Part shown: positions 34,383-44,705 of the stretch, piece by piece
Position numbering within the stretch: position 1 is the first letter of the stretch
Layout: each line of letters starts with the position of its first letter
The notes under the pieces: model-generated
What the model was told of the DNA's origin: nothing
The model's input: the letters and a program-made list of their open reading frames with translations, nothing else
The model's database searches: none
Position numbers and translations under genes: made by a program
Source: Peltaster fructicola
Taxonomy: Eukaryota > Ascomycota > Dothideomycetes
Reading direction: 5' to 3'
Assembly (NCBI GenBank): GCA_001592805.2
Contig: CP051139.1
Location: 4,030,001 to 4,094,000 of the forward strand
Length of the DNA: 64,000 bases

Positions 34383-35502
34383 AGGAGTGGAGCATAACCG
34401 GAGCTGGAGGGCGATTATGCAGTGTATCCGAATGTTGTGACCGACTGCTCGGTGAACACTTCAGCCTCGCAGAGTTTCGGGCATAACCTATGGCCCCTTC
34501 TTCGTCGAAGACGATAGTGACACGTCAGGCCGCGGCATAATCAGGCCGGTGATCATTGTAGATATCTCGACCAGTCCAACGGTTCACTACGTTGAAAGAT
34601 TGGATTGACTTGTTGTTGCCGTCGAAGCTACAGCTTATCAGCAATCCCAGACCGGCATCTCGACTGTCGGGTGTCCTGACAACCGCAAGGATGTGTCTAG
34701 CAAGACGCAAATCTCTAGTGCGCCAGAGCAGAGGTATCCAGATGACAGGCCATATGACCACATGGACGACGCCCCATTGTCTCATTTCAACGACGGACGT
34801 GTCGAAACTGCGAGAGTACTCGACGACATGTGATACAGCTTGGTACCAAGTGACGTGTATGCATGAGTACGTGGCCTGTGGCCCGCGCGCTCACAAGTAG
34901 AGTCTCATAGCCGATCTCGAGGCGCCGCACACGAGTGGTCTCCCATTCAGCGTGCCTACATTGTCCATCATCGGCTGCAAACATGCTGATGGTGTCAAAC
35001 AAAGCCACGAGAGACAATGTCATCCAATGCTTGCGTACAGCGAAGGACAACCTGCCATTGTGCGTATCGCCTCGAGTGGTGAACGATCCTTGTCATGCTT
35101 GGCGGTTGTGATTGGCGCAGGGTCGGAAATTGATCCCAGCAAAGAGTGCAGTGTGGCCCATTTTCACTTCGATCTAGCGTTTAACGCTTGATTTTAAGCT
35201 TTCATTCCAGTCCGCATTTCCCCTGGCTAGTCGCCTTCGTTCTTACTATCACTCCTTCTTTTTACCAGCCTCAATCGCCCTTTGTTCATCCTTCTGCAGT
35301 GCTGACTGTACCTGCTCCTCAGCAACGACACTCATTCATTGCCTTTCTTCTGCACCAGCAACGACTGTCCCTTGGGGAAGTCACGCCTACGCGCCAGAAC
35401 CGCACCCAGCATTCATTGACAACATTCACAATCCCACCGCTTTTTAAACACACGACGGCGACATTAAGCAACTCAATAACACAACATCAATCGAGAAGCA
35501 TC
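34383..35502. promoter_or_regulatory. Long upstream region of the TOS1-like gene
   Basis: About 1.1 kb without a supported gene. The last 300 bp is pyrimidine- and CA-rich, suggesting a long leader. In yeast TOS1 is a target of the SBF cell-cycle factor; I did not see a clear CRCGAAA or ACGCGT site here. Confidence 0.35.
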
Positions 35503-36989
35503 ATGAAATCATTCATCGGCACCGCAGCTGTGCTGCTCTCGTCCACCTTTGCGCGTGCAGAGGAACTTACCGAACGCCAAATTGCTGAGCGCGATCTCTG
35601 CTCCTCAGGCTCGACCGACGATGGAGGGAACTGGTACTGTCAAGCCGTCCATGCTGTGACCTACACTGGCGTTGGCAGCAGTGGCGCCTACAGCCCTGTC
35701 ATCAAGATGGACCTGACAAATGGATGCACTCAAGGTAGCCAGAACTACAGCGGAACTCTTGCACCGTTCGACGAGGAGGTAAGTTTTGCGCATCGCACGC
35801 AAAGATCTCATTAACAAATCAACAGGTCTCACTCCACTTCCGTGGTCCTCTAAAGCTCAAGCAGTTGGCTGTCTACACCCCAAGCAGCTCGAAGTCCACC
35901 CGCGACGTTGAAGAGCGCGATGTCGAGGCTCCTGTGCACGCACACGCCCATGCTCATGCCCATGCTCACGCCAAGGCTCACGCAAAGCGCGAAGAGAAGC
36001 GTGAACCCGCAGTCGGTGACTGGGTCACAGCCACTATGGATGGCAAAGTTGTCTCCTGGATCAACACATACTCAGGAGAAACACCAGCTGTTCAGGTTAA
36101 CAATCTCGCAGCAGTCGCACCAGCAGCAGCAGTTGCAGCAGCAACTTCGATCGTTCAGGCAGCAGCGGCAGTGGCTACATCGGCAATTGTACAGGCAGTA
36201 GGCAGCTCATCTTCGTCGTCTTCTGGCTCGTATGGATCATCTTCAAGCACTGGCGCCTGGACCCGACAAGGATACTACTCCTCCACCAGTGGTACTTCGC
36301 AGGGACTTACCTTCTTGAACCACAAGGGTGGCCAGGGCTCAGGCACATTCGACACCACCTTCGGAAACTCGCTGAGTTACTCCAGCGCTGATGGCCAGTC
36401 AGGTGCAAGCAGCTCAACTGTCCTCGGAGATGTTCAGCTTCCATCTGACGCCGAGGTTGTCGTCATGACCGACCAGCTCTGCAACGGCGACTGCGGCTAC
36501 GTTCGACCAAAGGCAGAGGGTGTGTCATACCACGGTTTCAACGGCTCCGAGAAGGTCTTCCTTATGGAGTTCAGCATGCCTCTCACTGGCGAGACTGCTG
36601 CCAGCATTTACACACCAGTTGACATGCCAGCCATTTGGATGCTCAACGCACAGATTCCACGGACTCTTCAGTACGGCCCAGCCACCTGCTCCTGCTGGCA
36701 GTCCGGCTGTGGTGAGTTCGATATCTTCGAGGTCCTCGCCCCAGGTGACCTACGCTGCAAGTCAACCATCCACGCCAAGGCCGCTGGTGGTGACTCCGAC
36801 TATTTCAGCCGCCCAACCACCGACACCATGAAGGCTGCTGTTGTCATGTCCAACAACCAGTTCCACATCAAGGTCCTTGACAGCAGCACAGACTTCGGCT
36901 CCTCCCTCACCAGCGATTTCATCAGCAGTATCGTTTCCTCGACAGACACACAGGCTGGCCTTGTGTCTTTGTTTGCGCTCACTTCGTAG
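35503..36989 (+). CDS. TOS1: TOS1-like secreted cell-wall protein (DUF2403/DUF2401)
   Basis: Two exons (35503-35778, 35826-36989; 47-nt intron) encode 479 residues. A signal peptide is clear: MKSFIGTAAVLLSSTFARA. Next is the Cys-containing N-terminal region (DUF2403 type; WYCQAVHAVTYTGVGSSGAY), a His-Ala repeat (about 102-118), an Ala-rich and Ser-rich linker, and the C-terminal DUF2401 domain from about residue 230 with MPAIWMLNAQIPRT, CSCWQSGCGEFDIFEVL and KSTIHAKAAGGDSDYF. The GEFDIFE motif resembles the ExDxxE active site of GH16-type glucanases, hinting at glucan-active enzyme chemistry. Yeast Tos1 is a covalently bound wall protein. No C-terminal GPI signal is evident. Confidence 0.88.
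35937..35987 (+). repeat. His-Ala dipeptide repeat within the TOS1-like protein
   Basis: Alternating CAC/CAT and GCx codons encode HAHAHAHAHAHAKAHAK. The codon mix shows it is not a simple recent DNA slippage product. Confidence 0.85.
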
Positions 36990-37325
36990 GACTCGCGACA
37001 CAGTATGCGAGGTCTCAGTTTGATATGTAGGGGAAATGATCAGGTCGGCAAGTTTTGTCGCCGGCCACGAAACAGAATACGCAAGGCCTGTCGGGTTTAT
37101 TAAGCAGCCTTAGCAACGGAGTATATGGTGTATCTTCTTCTATCTTCACGATTGCGAGAGTTTATTACTGTGCAGTGACTGTTCACATGAGGTATCTGCC
37201 GTGTGATGTCAGGAGTACGTCCTAGCAAGTGCTTCTTATACGAAGCGCCCATCACTCAGCTAGAGGGGACGAGTTGGAGTCACCAGCACTTTGTTCGAAG
37301 CTTGTCCACGACACAATCGATTCAT
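36990..37325. other. Intergenic gap between convergent TOS1-like and GatB genes
   Basis: These 336 bp are expected to hold two 3' UTRs; no gene seen. Confidence 0.35.
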
Positions 37326-39119
37326 CTACATATCGAGCAGCTGCTCAACTACTTCTCGAGCCTTTTCAGGAAGTATAGTGCTGTCATCACCCTCCCTAAC
37401 CATTTGTCCAACGAACCACATGATCTTTCCTCGTTGTCCCTTATCCTTGATGGCAGATACCATTGCTGGATTCTCGTCCATGATGCGTTTGGCAAGACTG
37501 ATATACCCTTCGTCGTCCAGTGGCTTTAGGTGTAGGCCATGTTCGTCGATCAGTTGTGCTACATCTAACCTTACATCACTGTCGTCCACCATCATGATCA
37601 ACACCTTTGCAGAGCGAGCGGTGATTTGCTTGTTGAGCAGGTGGTAGATGATATCTGCCATCTCCCGTGGTGAAAGGAACAAATCCTTCCAAGCACGACC
37701 TCCATTCGTTAAATGACCTCCAAGCTCATGTATCACCCAATTGCCTACTGTCTTGTGGACTTTGGTCAACTCGCTAGCATCAGGGAGCTTTTCCTTGAGA
37801 AGATGCACCGTTTGCTCCATGAATTCGAGGCGGTCACCGTCATCGAGACTGACGATCGTTCGAGCATCCTTCGCTGTAAGGCCATAGGTCTGCTGCACTC
37901 TCTGGATGGTGTCTTCAGGCAATTCAGGAAGGGTCTCGCGCAGATGGCCCACAAGAGCATCACTGATGAGTAGCGGCGGCAGATCAGCGTCCGGTAGATA
38001 TCGATAGTCGACTTCTCCCTCCTTGCCACGAAGTCGGGTCGTCTCGCTAGCACCAAGTGTCCAGCCTCTGGTCTCGCCTTCGATCTTACCACCAGCCTCG
38101 AGCACGGAGATTTGTCTGTCTCGCTCTGCAACGATGGCCTCTTCGACGGCTTTGAACGAGCTCAAGTTCTTGATCTCGGTCCGTTGTCCCAGACCACTGA
38201 CACCACTGTATGCATGATCGCCGTTCGTCCCTCGTAGCCTCACAGAGACATTCACATCTGCGCGTAGGCCTCCTAGTTCCATACCCACAACACAAGCATC
38301 TGCGCTCTTGAGGACTGCTTGAAGCTTTCGTACCACCGCTGCAGCCGTCTGTGGTGAGTGGATTTGGGGTAAGGTGATCACTTCGATCAGTGCGTGTCCT
38401 GCTCGGTTGAGGTCGACGTGATAGGTAGAAGGCTGATGTAGTGTGGTCTTGGCTGTGTCCTGCTCCATTTGTATCTGCTTAATGCCAATGGCTAGAGACT
38501 CTGCACCTTGAAGGTCAGCTGCAGGCACTCCATCGTCGGCGGTGACAATAATTTGCCCATTCTTGGCAAATGGTCGGTAGTACTGAGTGATCTGATAGCC
38601 ATTAGGTTGATCCCAGTGGAAGTAGTGCTTGCGATCCCAGCTACTCTCTCGTTGTATTGTACAACCTAATGCGAGCGCGGCTCTTATTGCAGGTAACAAA
38701 GTCGCAATCTGGAAGCTAGGCTGTGTGCCAGGCATGGCTGCATCGAAGAACGCGACGTCAGTGTTGGGCTGCCCGTCGCCTTCTGCATCTGCTGGAGCAT
38801 TGGAGAATAGCTTGCACGCAGTGTTGAGCTGTGCGTGTACCTCTATTCCGACCGTCAACTCCCATCGCTCGAGGCGCTGATCCTGCTTGATGTGTTTTCC
38901 ATTCGATCGCTTATCTCTTTCCTCTGCCCTCTTGCGTTTCGCTTGCTCCTTCAGATGCTTTCTCAGGGGCGCTGGGTCTGGTTCGGGCGTGACAGCAGTG
39001 GAGAGGCCTCGAAGTTGAAGCCATTTCGCGGTATAGCAGAGTCGTGGAGCTCGAGCACTGCCATTGAAAAGACTACACGTGAGTTCTGAGACGCGCGCGC
39101 GTGATAGCCGTTGACTCAT
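37326..39119 (-). CDS. PET112: Mitochondrial glutamyl-tRNA(Gln) amidotransferase subunit B (PET112/GatB)
   Basis: A single exon encodes 597 residues. In the GatCAB/GatFAB complex, subunit B binds Glu-tRNA(Gln) and activates the glutamate for conversion to glutamine, the route by which mitochondria make Gln-tRNA(Gln). The first 45 residues are Arg/Ser/Leu-rich without acids (ending around RGLSTA), a typical matrix-targeting presequence. The GatB core starts at WELTVGIEVHAQLNT and contains HYFHWDQPNGYQITQYYRP, GMELGGLRADVNVS, EIKNLSSFKAVEEAI and VDYRYLPDADLPPL; the C-terminal helical tail domain (MVSAIKDKGQRGKIMWFVGQ) is complete. The start ATG at 39119 is 212 bp from the divergent RPA190 start. 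Confidence 0.95.
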   Translation of the reverse strand: MSQRLSRARVSELTCSLFNGSARAPRLCYTAKWLQLRGLSTAVTPEPDPAPLRKHLKEQAKRKRAEERDKRSNGKHIKQDQRLERWELTVGIEVHAQLNTACKLFSNAPADAEGDGQPNTDVAFFDAAMPGTQPSFQIATLLPAIRAALALGCTIQRESSWDRKHYFHWDQPNGYQITQYYRPFAKNGQIIVTADDGVPAADLQGAESLAIGIKQIQMEQDTAKTTLHQPSTYHVDLNRAGHALIEVITLPQIHSPQTAAAVVRKLQAVLKSADACVVGMELGGLRADVNVSVRLRGTNGDHAYSGVSGLGQRTEIKNLSSFKAVEEAIVAERDRQISVLEAGGKIEGETRGWTLGASETTRLRGKEGEVDYRYLPDADLPPLLISDALVGHLRETLPELPEDTIQRVQQTYGLTAKDARTIVSLDDGDRLEFMEQTVHLLKEKLPDASELTKVHKTVGNWVIHELGGHLTNGGRAWKDLFLSPREMADIIYHLLNKQITARSAKVLIMMVDDSDVRLDVAQLIDEHGLHLKPLDDEGYISLAKRIMDENPAMVSAIKDKGQRGKIMWFVGQMVREGDDSTILPEKAREVVEQLLDM

Positions 39120-39331
39120 AGGTGTTCAAAGTGCGTGTCGCATCCTTCACAACGCGTGAAGTGCGTGTAGATGCATCAATAATATCTAAGCCGAAGCAAG
39201 CTCGGACCACTATCGTGAAAGGTTCCGGAGCTTGTGTAGTCCACTAGCGCCATAATTTTCTTGACTGAGATCATGAAAGTCGATTCACATACAACGAACA
39301 CCAGAGGGCAAGCGCTCGACACTACGGCAAG
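39120..39331. promoter_or_regulatory. Divergent promoter region GatB / RPA190
   Basis: Only 212 bp separates the two divergent start codons, so both promoters must overlap or sit here. I name no specific factor site. Confidence 0.45.
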
Positions 39332-42300
39332 ATGAATCCTGCACAGCCGGTCTCGAGCTTCATCTCCTCGGTCTCGTATGGCATGCTGTCGAGCAAAGAC
39401 ATTAGACAGCTTTCAGCGAAACGAATCACAGTCGCAACGACCTTCGACACTTTACTCAACCCTGTGCCTGGCGGACTGTACACACCCGAGCTGGGACAGT
39501 TTGGCGACAATGCTTGTGCAACATGCTGGCTCAAGAACCCACAGTGTCCTGGCCATTGTGGACATATCGAACTTCCAGTGCCCTGCTATCATCCTACGTT
39601 CATGGACCAAGTACTACGACTACTCCGAGCGGCATGCATATACTGTGGGAAGCTTAAGATGTCAAGGAGTCAAGTCAATCTGTTCGTCTGTAAGCTCCGC
39701 CTTATCAAGCACGGCTTGCTTCGAGAAGTTGCAGAGATGGCAGAATTCGATATGAAGTTTACGATGAAAGGTGCGACGCAGGATGACGATGATGAGGAAG
39801 AAGAGGTTGGAGGACATGTCATCGCAGCACGGCTCAGATTTGTGAAGGAGGCGATCAAGCGTGCGGCAGAAGAAGGAAGATTGTCATCGCAAAGGACCGA
39901 AGCAATAGTCTCGACACGGAAAGAGATTGTAAAAGACTTCCTCACGAACATGACCAAAGGCTCGAAGTGTGGAAACTGTACAGGTATCAACCATGGCTAT
40001 CGAAAGGATCGGTTCATCAAGATCTTTCGCAAACCGTTGTCGGAGAAGCAACGAACAGCCATGATTCAGGCAGGACTCAAAGCCAAGGATGCTGTCGTCA
40101 CTCAAGCCAAACGAAAGCGAGAGGATCGCGAAAGAACTCGAAAGAGGATGCGACACGATGACGAAGGTATCGCAGACATGGGTCGAAGCTCCGAGGAAGA
40201 GGTCACCGAGTCTGAAGGAAGTGGAGATGATATTGGCATCGCTGGCGGCGATGTCGATGATGAAGAGGTGTCTGAGGATCCGACCAAGCCAAAAAGGCAA
40301 GAGCCTGAGGTGTATCTAAACCCTAGTAGGGTGCTTGCACAGCTGAATGAGCTCTTCCGGAACGAGCAAGAAGTGCTGGGTCTGCTTTATGGCTCAGATC
40401 GACAAGAAGGCAGTCAACGAGCAGAAGTCACGGCCGACATGTTCTTCATACACGACGTCCTGGTTCCACCAACCAAGTACAGACCAGAAGCAAGGACTGG
40501 CAACAACGAAATTGCAGAAGCGCAGGAGAACTCGCTGTACAAGAATATCATCAACACTAGCGATAGCATGACTACGATACAACGTGAGCTGTTGGGGTCC
40601 AAAGATCGTGACGAGCGCTACCGGGCGAGGACGTACGAAGACTTCGAGAACACCTGGATCACTCTGCAAGACGCTGTCAACAGCATGGTTGATCGAGACA
40701 GAAATCCTGTTGGTGGTGCGGCTGCAAAGCGAAACCCTGAAGGTGTAAAACAGAAGCTCGAAAAGAAGGAGGGCATGTTCCGCAAGTACATGATGGGAAA
40801 GCGTGTGAATTTCGCTGCGCGAACGGTCATCTCGCCTGATCCTAACATTGAAACCAACGAGATTGGCGTACCTCCAGTGTTCGCCATCAAGTTGACATAC
40901 CCAGAACCTGTCACCACATGGAACATCGAGGAAATGCAAGAGGCGGTACGCAACGGCCCACACAAGTGGCCTGGTGCTGTTGCAATCGAGAATGAGAACG
41001 GCATGGTCATTGCTCTTGATCGCAAGACAGCTGACGACAGAGTGGCACTGGCGAACCAGCTCCTTGCACCAGCAACATCTGGTGGCATTCGTGGCACGAA
41101 ACCAAAAAAGGTGCATCGACATCTTAACAACGGCGATATTGTCATCATGAACCGACAGCCTACTCTGCACAAGCCATCGATGATGTGTCATAGAGCTCGA
41201 GTTCTTCCAGGCGAGAAGACCTTACGCATGCACTACGCCAACTGCAACACCTACAATGCCGATTTCGATGGAGATGAGATGAACATGCACTTCCCACAGA
41301 ACGAGATCGCACGAGCCGAAGCTTTGACGATCGCCGATACCGACCATCAGTATCTCTCCGCGACCGCTGGAAAGCCACTGCGTGGTCTCATTCAGGATCA
41401 CATCTCGATATGTGTCATGTTGACGAATCGAGATACTTTCTTCACGAAAGACGACTATATGCAGCTGCTATATGCTGCTCTCCGACCAGAGAACGGACAC
41501 TGCACAAGTGGACGACTTGAGACTGTGCCTCCTGCGTTTCGGAAGCCACGCAAGTTGTGGACTGGCAAGCAAGTCATCACATCAATCCTTCTCAACATCA
41601 AGCCAGACGAGTACCAAGGCCTGACAATGAAGGGCAAGAGTCAGACCCAGAAAGCATTCTGGGGTCCCAACTCTGAAGAGGCTGATGTTATCTTCAAGGA
41701 TGGTGAACTCGTACAAGGTATCATCGATAAGACCCAAATTGGTCCGAGTGGTGGCGGGCTAGTCAACGGTGTCTACGAAGCTTATGGCCATACTGTGGCT
41801 GGTCGACTGCTTAGTGTACTTGGTCGACTGCTCACAAAGCTTTTACACATGCGTGCTCACTCTTGCGGTGTTGAGGATTTGATCTTCTCCAGAGCCGGCG
41901 AAGTCCAGCGAAGGGATGCTCTGGCGCCGTCCGAGGGCGTCGGTCTGAAGGTATCAGCGCAGCATGTCAGTCTCGAGGACGCCAATGTGCGTTCCGACGA
42001 CCCTGAGCTCAAGCGTCGTCTCGAGGAAGTGCTCCGTGATGACGAGAAGCAGATGGGTCTCGACAACCGCATGAAAGGTGCCCTTAGTGCTTTGAGCTCT
42101 GCTGTCACAACACAGTGTCTGCCTCATGCACTTGTCAAGCCGTTCCCACGCAATCAAATGCAGTTGATGACAGGATCTGGAGCCAAGGGATCGATTGTCA
42201 ACGCCAACCAGATCTCGTGTAACCTTGGTCAGCAGGTTCTCGAAGGTCGTCGAGTGCCAGTCATGGTTTCTGGAAAGACTCTTCCATGCTTTAAGCCATT

Positions 42301-44467
42301 TGAGCCTTCTGCACGTGCTGGTGGCTACATTGCGGATCGTTTCTTGACTGGTGTTCGACCGCAAGAGTTCTTCTTTCACGCCATGGCTGGTCGTGAAGGT
42401 TTGATCGATACTGCTGTCAAAACCGCTCGATCAGGCTACCTTCAGCGATGTCTGGTCAAGGGACTGGAAGGACTGAAGGTACAGTACGACACATCAGTCC
42501 GTGATGCCGATGGCAGTATTGTGCAATTTCTCTATGGCGAGGATGGTCTGGATGTCGCCAAGGCCAAGTATCTCTCGAATCTGACTTTTATGGCACAGAA
42601 CTACATGTCTCTGTTCCACTCATTCAATTTGACGCAGGACTACGACAAGGTCATCGGAAGTGATGCCGCAGAGGTCAACAAGAAAGCAGAGAAGGTATAT
42701 CGCAGAACTGGAGATCTTGGAGCAAGCGATCCTGCCATCTCGATCTACAACCCTGCTCAGCATGCTGGTGCTATCAGCGAGAAGGTCCTTGCAAACGTTC
42801 GACAGTACGTAGAGGACAACCCTGATCAATTGCTCCGTGATAAGAAGAAGAACATTCCTGGGTCTGGCAAGCTTACCAAGAAGAACTTCCAGGCCATCCT
42901 CGACCTCAGATACATGCGCTCTGTCGTCGAGGCTGGAGAAGCCGTGGGAGTCGTTGCTGCTCAATCTGTGGGCGAGCCAAGTACACAAATGACACTGAAT
43001 ACCTTCCATTTGGCTGGACACTCGACAAAGAACGTCACACTGGGTATACCACGACTCCGAGAGATTATCATGACAGCCGCCAAGAACCCGTCTACGCCTG
43101 CCATGACTCTGCGCCTTATCGAGGAAATGACTGCTGACGACGCCAAGAAATTTGCCAAGGGCATCAGCAAATTGAGTATGGCTGACATCCTCGACAAGGT
43201 CACCGTAGAGGAGTCAATGGGACAAGGTACAGCTTATTCGCAAGCCAAGAAGTACACTGTGCAACTCGACTTCTTCCCGCAGAGCGAGTACAGCAAAGAG
43301 TATGCTATCACAGTCAGCGACGTTGGACATACATTAGAGCATCGATTCCTGCCTCGACTGCAAGCCATCGCCAGAAAGGAGCTCAAGAAACGTGGCGAAG
43401 AGAAGTCACTCAAGGCGAAAACAGACTCTATGCCAGAGATCGGAGAGTCGGCTGGACGTGTTCGTGAGTTTACTGCTCGCGCAGATGCTGATAATGAGGA
43501 TGGCAACGATGATTCTGACATTGATGATGGTGATGCTACAAACGACAAGGCTAAGCGAAACCGACAACAAGATGGCTATGGCGCTCTTGAGGATGATGAA
43601 GAGCGTGAAATTGCCAAGCAAGCACAGCAGCAAGATGTCGTTGCAGGAGGAGAGGACGACTCTCAAGAAGAGGATGAAGCCTACCACTCTCAGGACTCAT
43701 CATCAGAAGATGATAGTGACGACGACCAGAAGAAGAAGCGTGGTAGTGCTAAAGACCGCGCTGCTCGTATTTTGGCTAACGAGGCAACGGACGACGTTAT
43801 GGCGTTCTCCTTCAACGAGGTAAAGGGAGACAAATGTGTTTTCACACTTGAATACGCTGCCGACACTGCTAAGGTTCTCATGCTCAACCTTGTCGAATCG
43901 GCGGCTCGTGGTGCGCTGATCCAGTCAGTGCCTGGCCTGTCGGATGCCATTTACGACCAAGACACATCTGAGAAGGAGAAGGTGCCTATCGTGGTCACCG
44001 AGGGCTCCAATCTGCGAGCGATGTGGGACTACCAGCATATTGTACATCCACACTACCTCTACACCAACAACGTATTCGAGGTCTTGCAGACATACGGCGT
44101 TGAAGCTGCGCGAGGCGCCATAGCCAGAGAGCTACAGTCAGTTTTTGGTGGTCACGGAATCTCTGTCGACCCACGACATCTTACGCTGATCGCCGACTTC
44201 ATGACGAGAGGCGGTGGGTACACACCGTTCAATCGTAACGGTTTCGGTGGCAACTCGAGTCCATTCATGAAGATGAGTTTCGAGACGACAGTGGGTTTCA
44301 TCGCTGATGCCGTCACGAGCGGCGACTGGGATGATCTTAAAGCACCAAGTGCGAGGATCGTGGTTGGTAGAGTCAACAAGGTCGGAACCGGAGGCTTCGA
44401 TGTGCTCGTCGACCTCGAGAAAGATGGCAAAGAGGACGACGACGACGTAGTAATGGAGTCTGCATAG
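39332..44467 (+). CDS. RPA190: DNA-directed RNA polymerase I largest subunit (RPA190)
   Basis: A single exon of 1711 codons, close to the 1664 of yeast Rpa190. It forms the catalytic core of RNA polymerase I, which makes the large rRNA precursor in the nucleolus. The N-terminal zinc site CATCWLKNPQCPGHCGH lies near residue 62. The catalytic motif NADFDGD is at residues 642-648, with the Mg-binding Asps 644, 646 and 648, preceded by MNRQPTLHKPSMM. The bridge-helix and trigger-loop region reads GVVAAQSVGEPSTQMTLNTF (near 1207). The acidic insertion around 1360-1470 (runs of Asp/Glu with Lys/Gln) is a Pol I feature. The lack of CTD heptads excludes Pol II, and length plus inserts favour Pol I over Pol III. 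Confidence 0.97.
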   Translation: MNPAQPVSSFISSVSYGMLSSKDIRQLSAKRITVATTFDTLLNPVPGGLYTPELGQFGDNACATCWLKNPQCPGHCGHIELPVPCYHPTFMDQVLRLLRAACIYCGKLKMSRSQVNLFVCKLRLIKHGLLREVAEMAEFDMKFTMKGATQDDDDEEEEVGGHVIAARLRFVKEAIKRAAEEGRLSSQRTEAIVSTRKEIVKDFLTNMTKGSKCGNCTGINHGYRKDRFIKIFRKPLSEKQRTAMIQAGLKAKDAVVTQAKRKREDRERTRKRMRHDDEGIADMGRSSEEEVTESEGSGDDIGIAGGDVDDEEVSEDPTKPKRQEPEVYLNPSRVLAQLNELFRNEQEVLGLLYGSDRQEGSQRAEVTADMFFIHDVLVPPTKYRPEARTGNNEIAEAQENSLYKNIINTSDSMTTIQRELLGSKDRDERYRARTYEDFENTWITLQDAVNSMVDRDRNPVGGAAAKRNPEGVKQKLEKKEGMFRKYMMGKRVNFAARTVISPDPNIETNEIGVPPVFAIKLTYPEPVTTWNIEEMQEAVRNGPHKWPGAVAIENENGMVIALDRKTADDRVALANQLLAPATSGGIRGTKPKKVHRHLNNGDIVIMNRQPTLHKPSMMCHRARVLPGEKTLRMHYANCNTYNADFDGDEMNMHFPQNEIARAEALTIADTDHQYLSATAGKPLRGLIQDHISICVMLTNRDTFFTKDDYMQLLYAALRPENGHCTSGRLETVPPAFRKPRKLWTGKQVITSILLNIKPDEYQGLTMKGKSQTQKAFWGPNSEEADVIFKDGELVQGIIDKTQIGPSGGGLVNGVYEAYGHTVAGRLLSVLGRLLTKLLHMRAHSCGVEDLIFSRAGEVQRRDALAPSEGVGLKVSAQHVSLEDANVRSDDPELKRRLEEVLRDDEKQMGLDNRMKGALSALSSAVTTQCLPHALVKPFPRNQMQLMTGSGAKGSIVNANQISCNLGQQVLEGRRVPVMVSGKTLPCFKPFEPSARAGGYIADRFLTGVRPQEFFFHAMAGREGLIDTAVKTARSGYLQRCLVKGLEGLKVQYDTSVRDADGSIVQFLYGEDGLDVAKAKYLSNLTFMAQNYMSLFHSFNLTQDYDKVIGSDAAEVNKKAEKVYRRTGDLGASDPAISIYNPAQHAGAISEKVLANVRQYVEDNPDQLLRDKKKNIPGSGKLTKKNFQAILDLRYMRSVVEAGEAVGVVAAQSVGEPSTQMTLNTFHLAGHSTKNVTLGIPRLREIIMTAAKNPSTPAMTLRLIEEMTADDAKKFAKGISKLSMADILDKVTVEESMGQGTAYSQAKKYTVQLDFFPQSEYSKEYAITVSDVGHTLEHRFLPRLQAIARKELKKRGEEKSLKAKTDSMPEIGESAGRVREFTARADADNEDGNDDSDIDDGDATNDKAKRNRQQDGYGALEDDEEREIAKQAQQQDVVAGGEDDSQEEDEAYHSQDSSSEDDSDDDQKKKRGSAKDRAARILANEATDDVMAFSFNEVKGDKCVFTLEYAADTAKVLMLNLVESAARGALIQSVPGLSDAIYDQDTSEKEKVPIVVTEGSNLRAMWDYQHIVHPHYLYTNNVFEVLQTYGVEAARGAIARELQSVFGGHGISVDPRHLTLIADFMTRGGGYTPFNRNGFGGNSSPFMKMSFETTVGFIADAVTSGDWDDLKAPSARIVVGRVNKVGTGGFDVLVDLEKDGKEDDDDVVMESA

Positions 44468-44705
44468 TTGTATTGATATGATGCCTGTACACAGGCTGAC
44501 CTGCACTTTTGCTCTGAAACTATCGGCAGGCTTGCCCCAATCTAAGGTAGATTAGACGTATATGATCGGCTACGAAAGATGTACCAGTGTGGAAATGTAC
44601 TAGAAGATCCAGACTTCCACAGGCGTCATATGAGGGGCTTTCTGAACGAGAGACATATATCATGGAGAAAGTCTTCGAGCAGCGAGTGTACCGACACAGC
44701 ACGAC

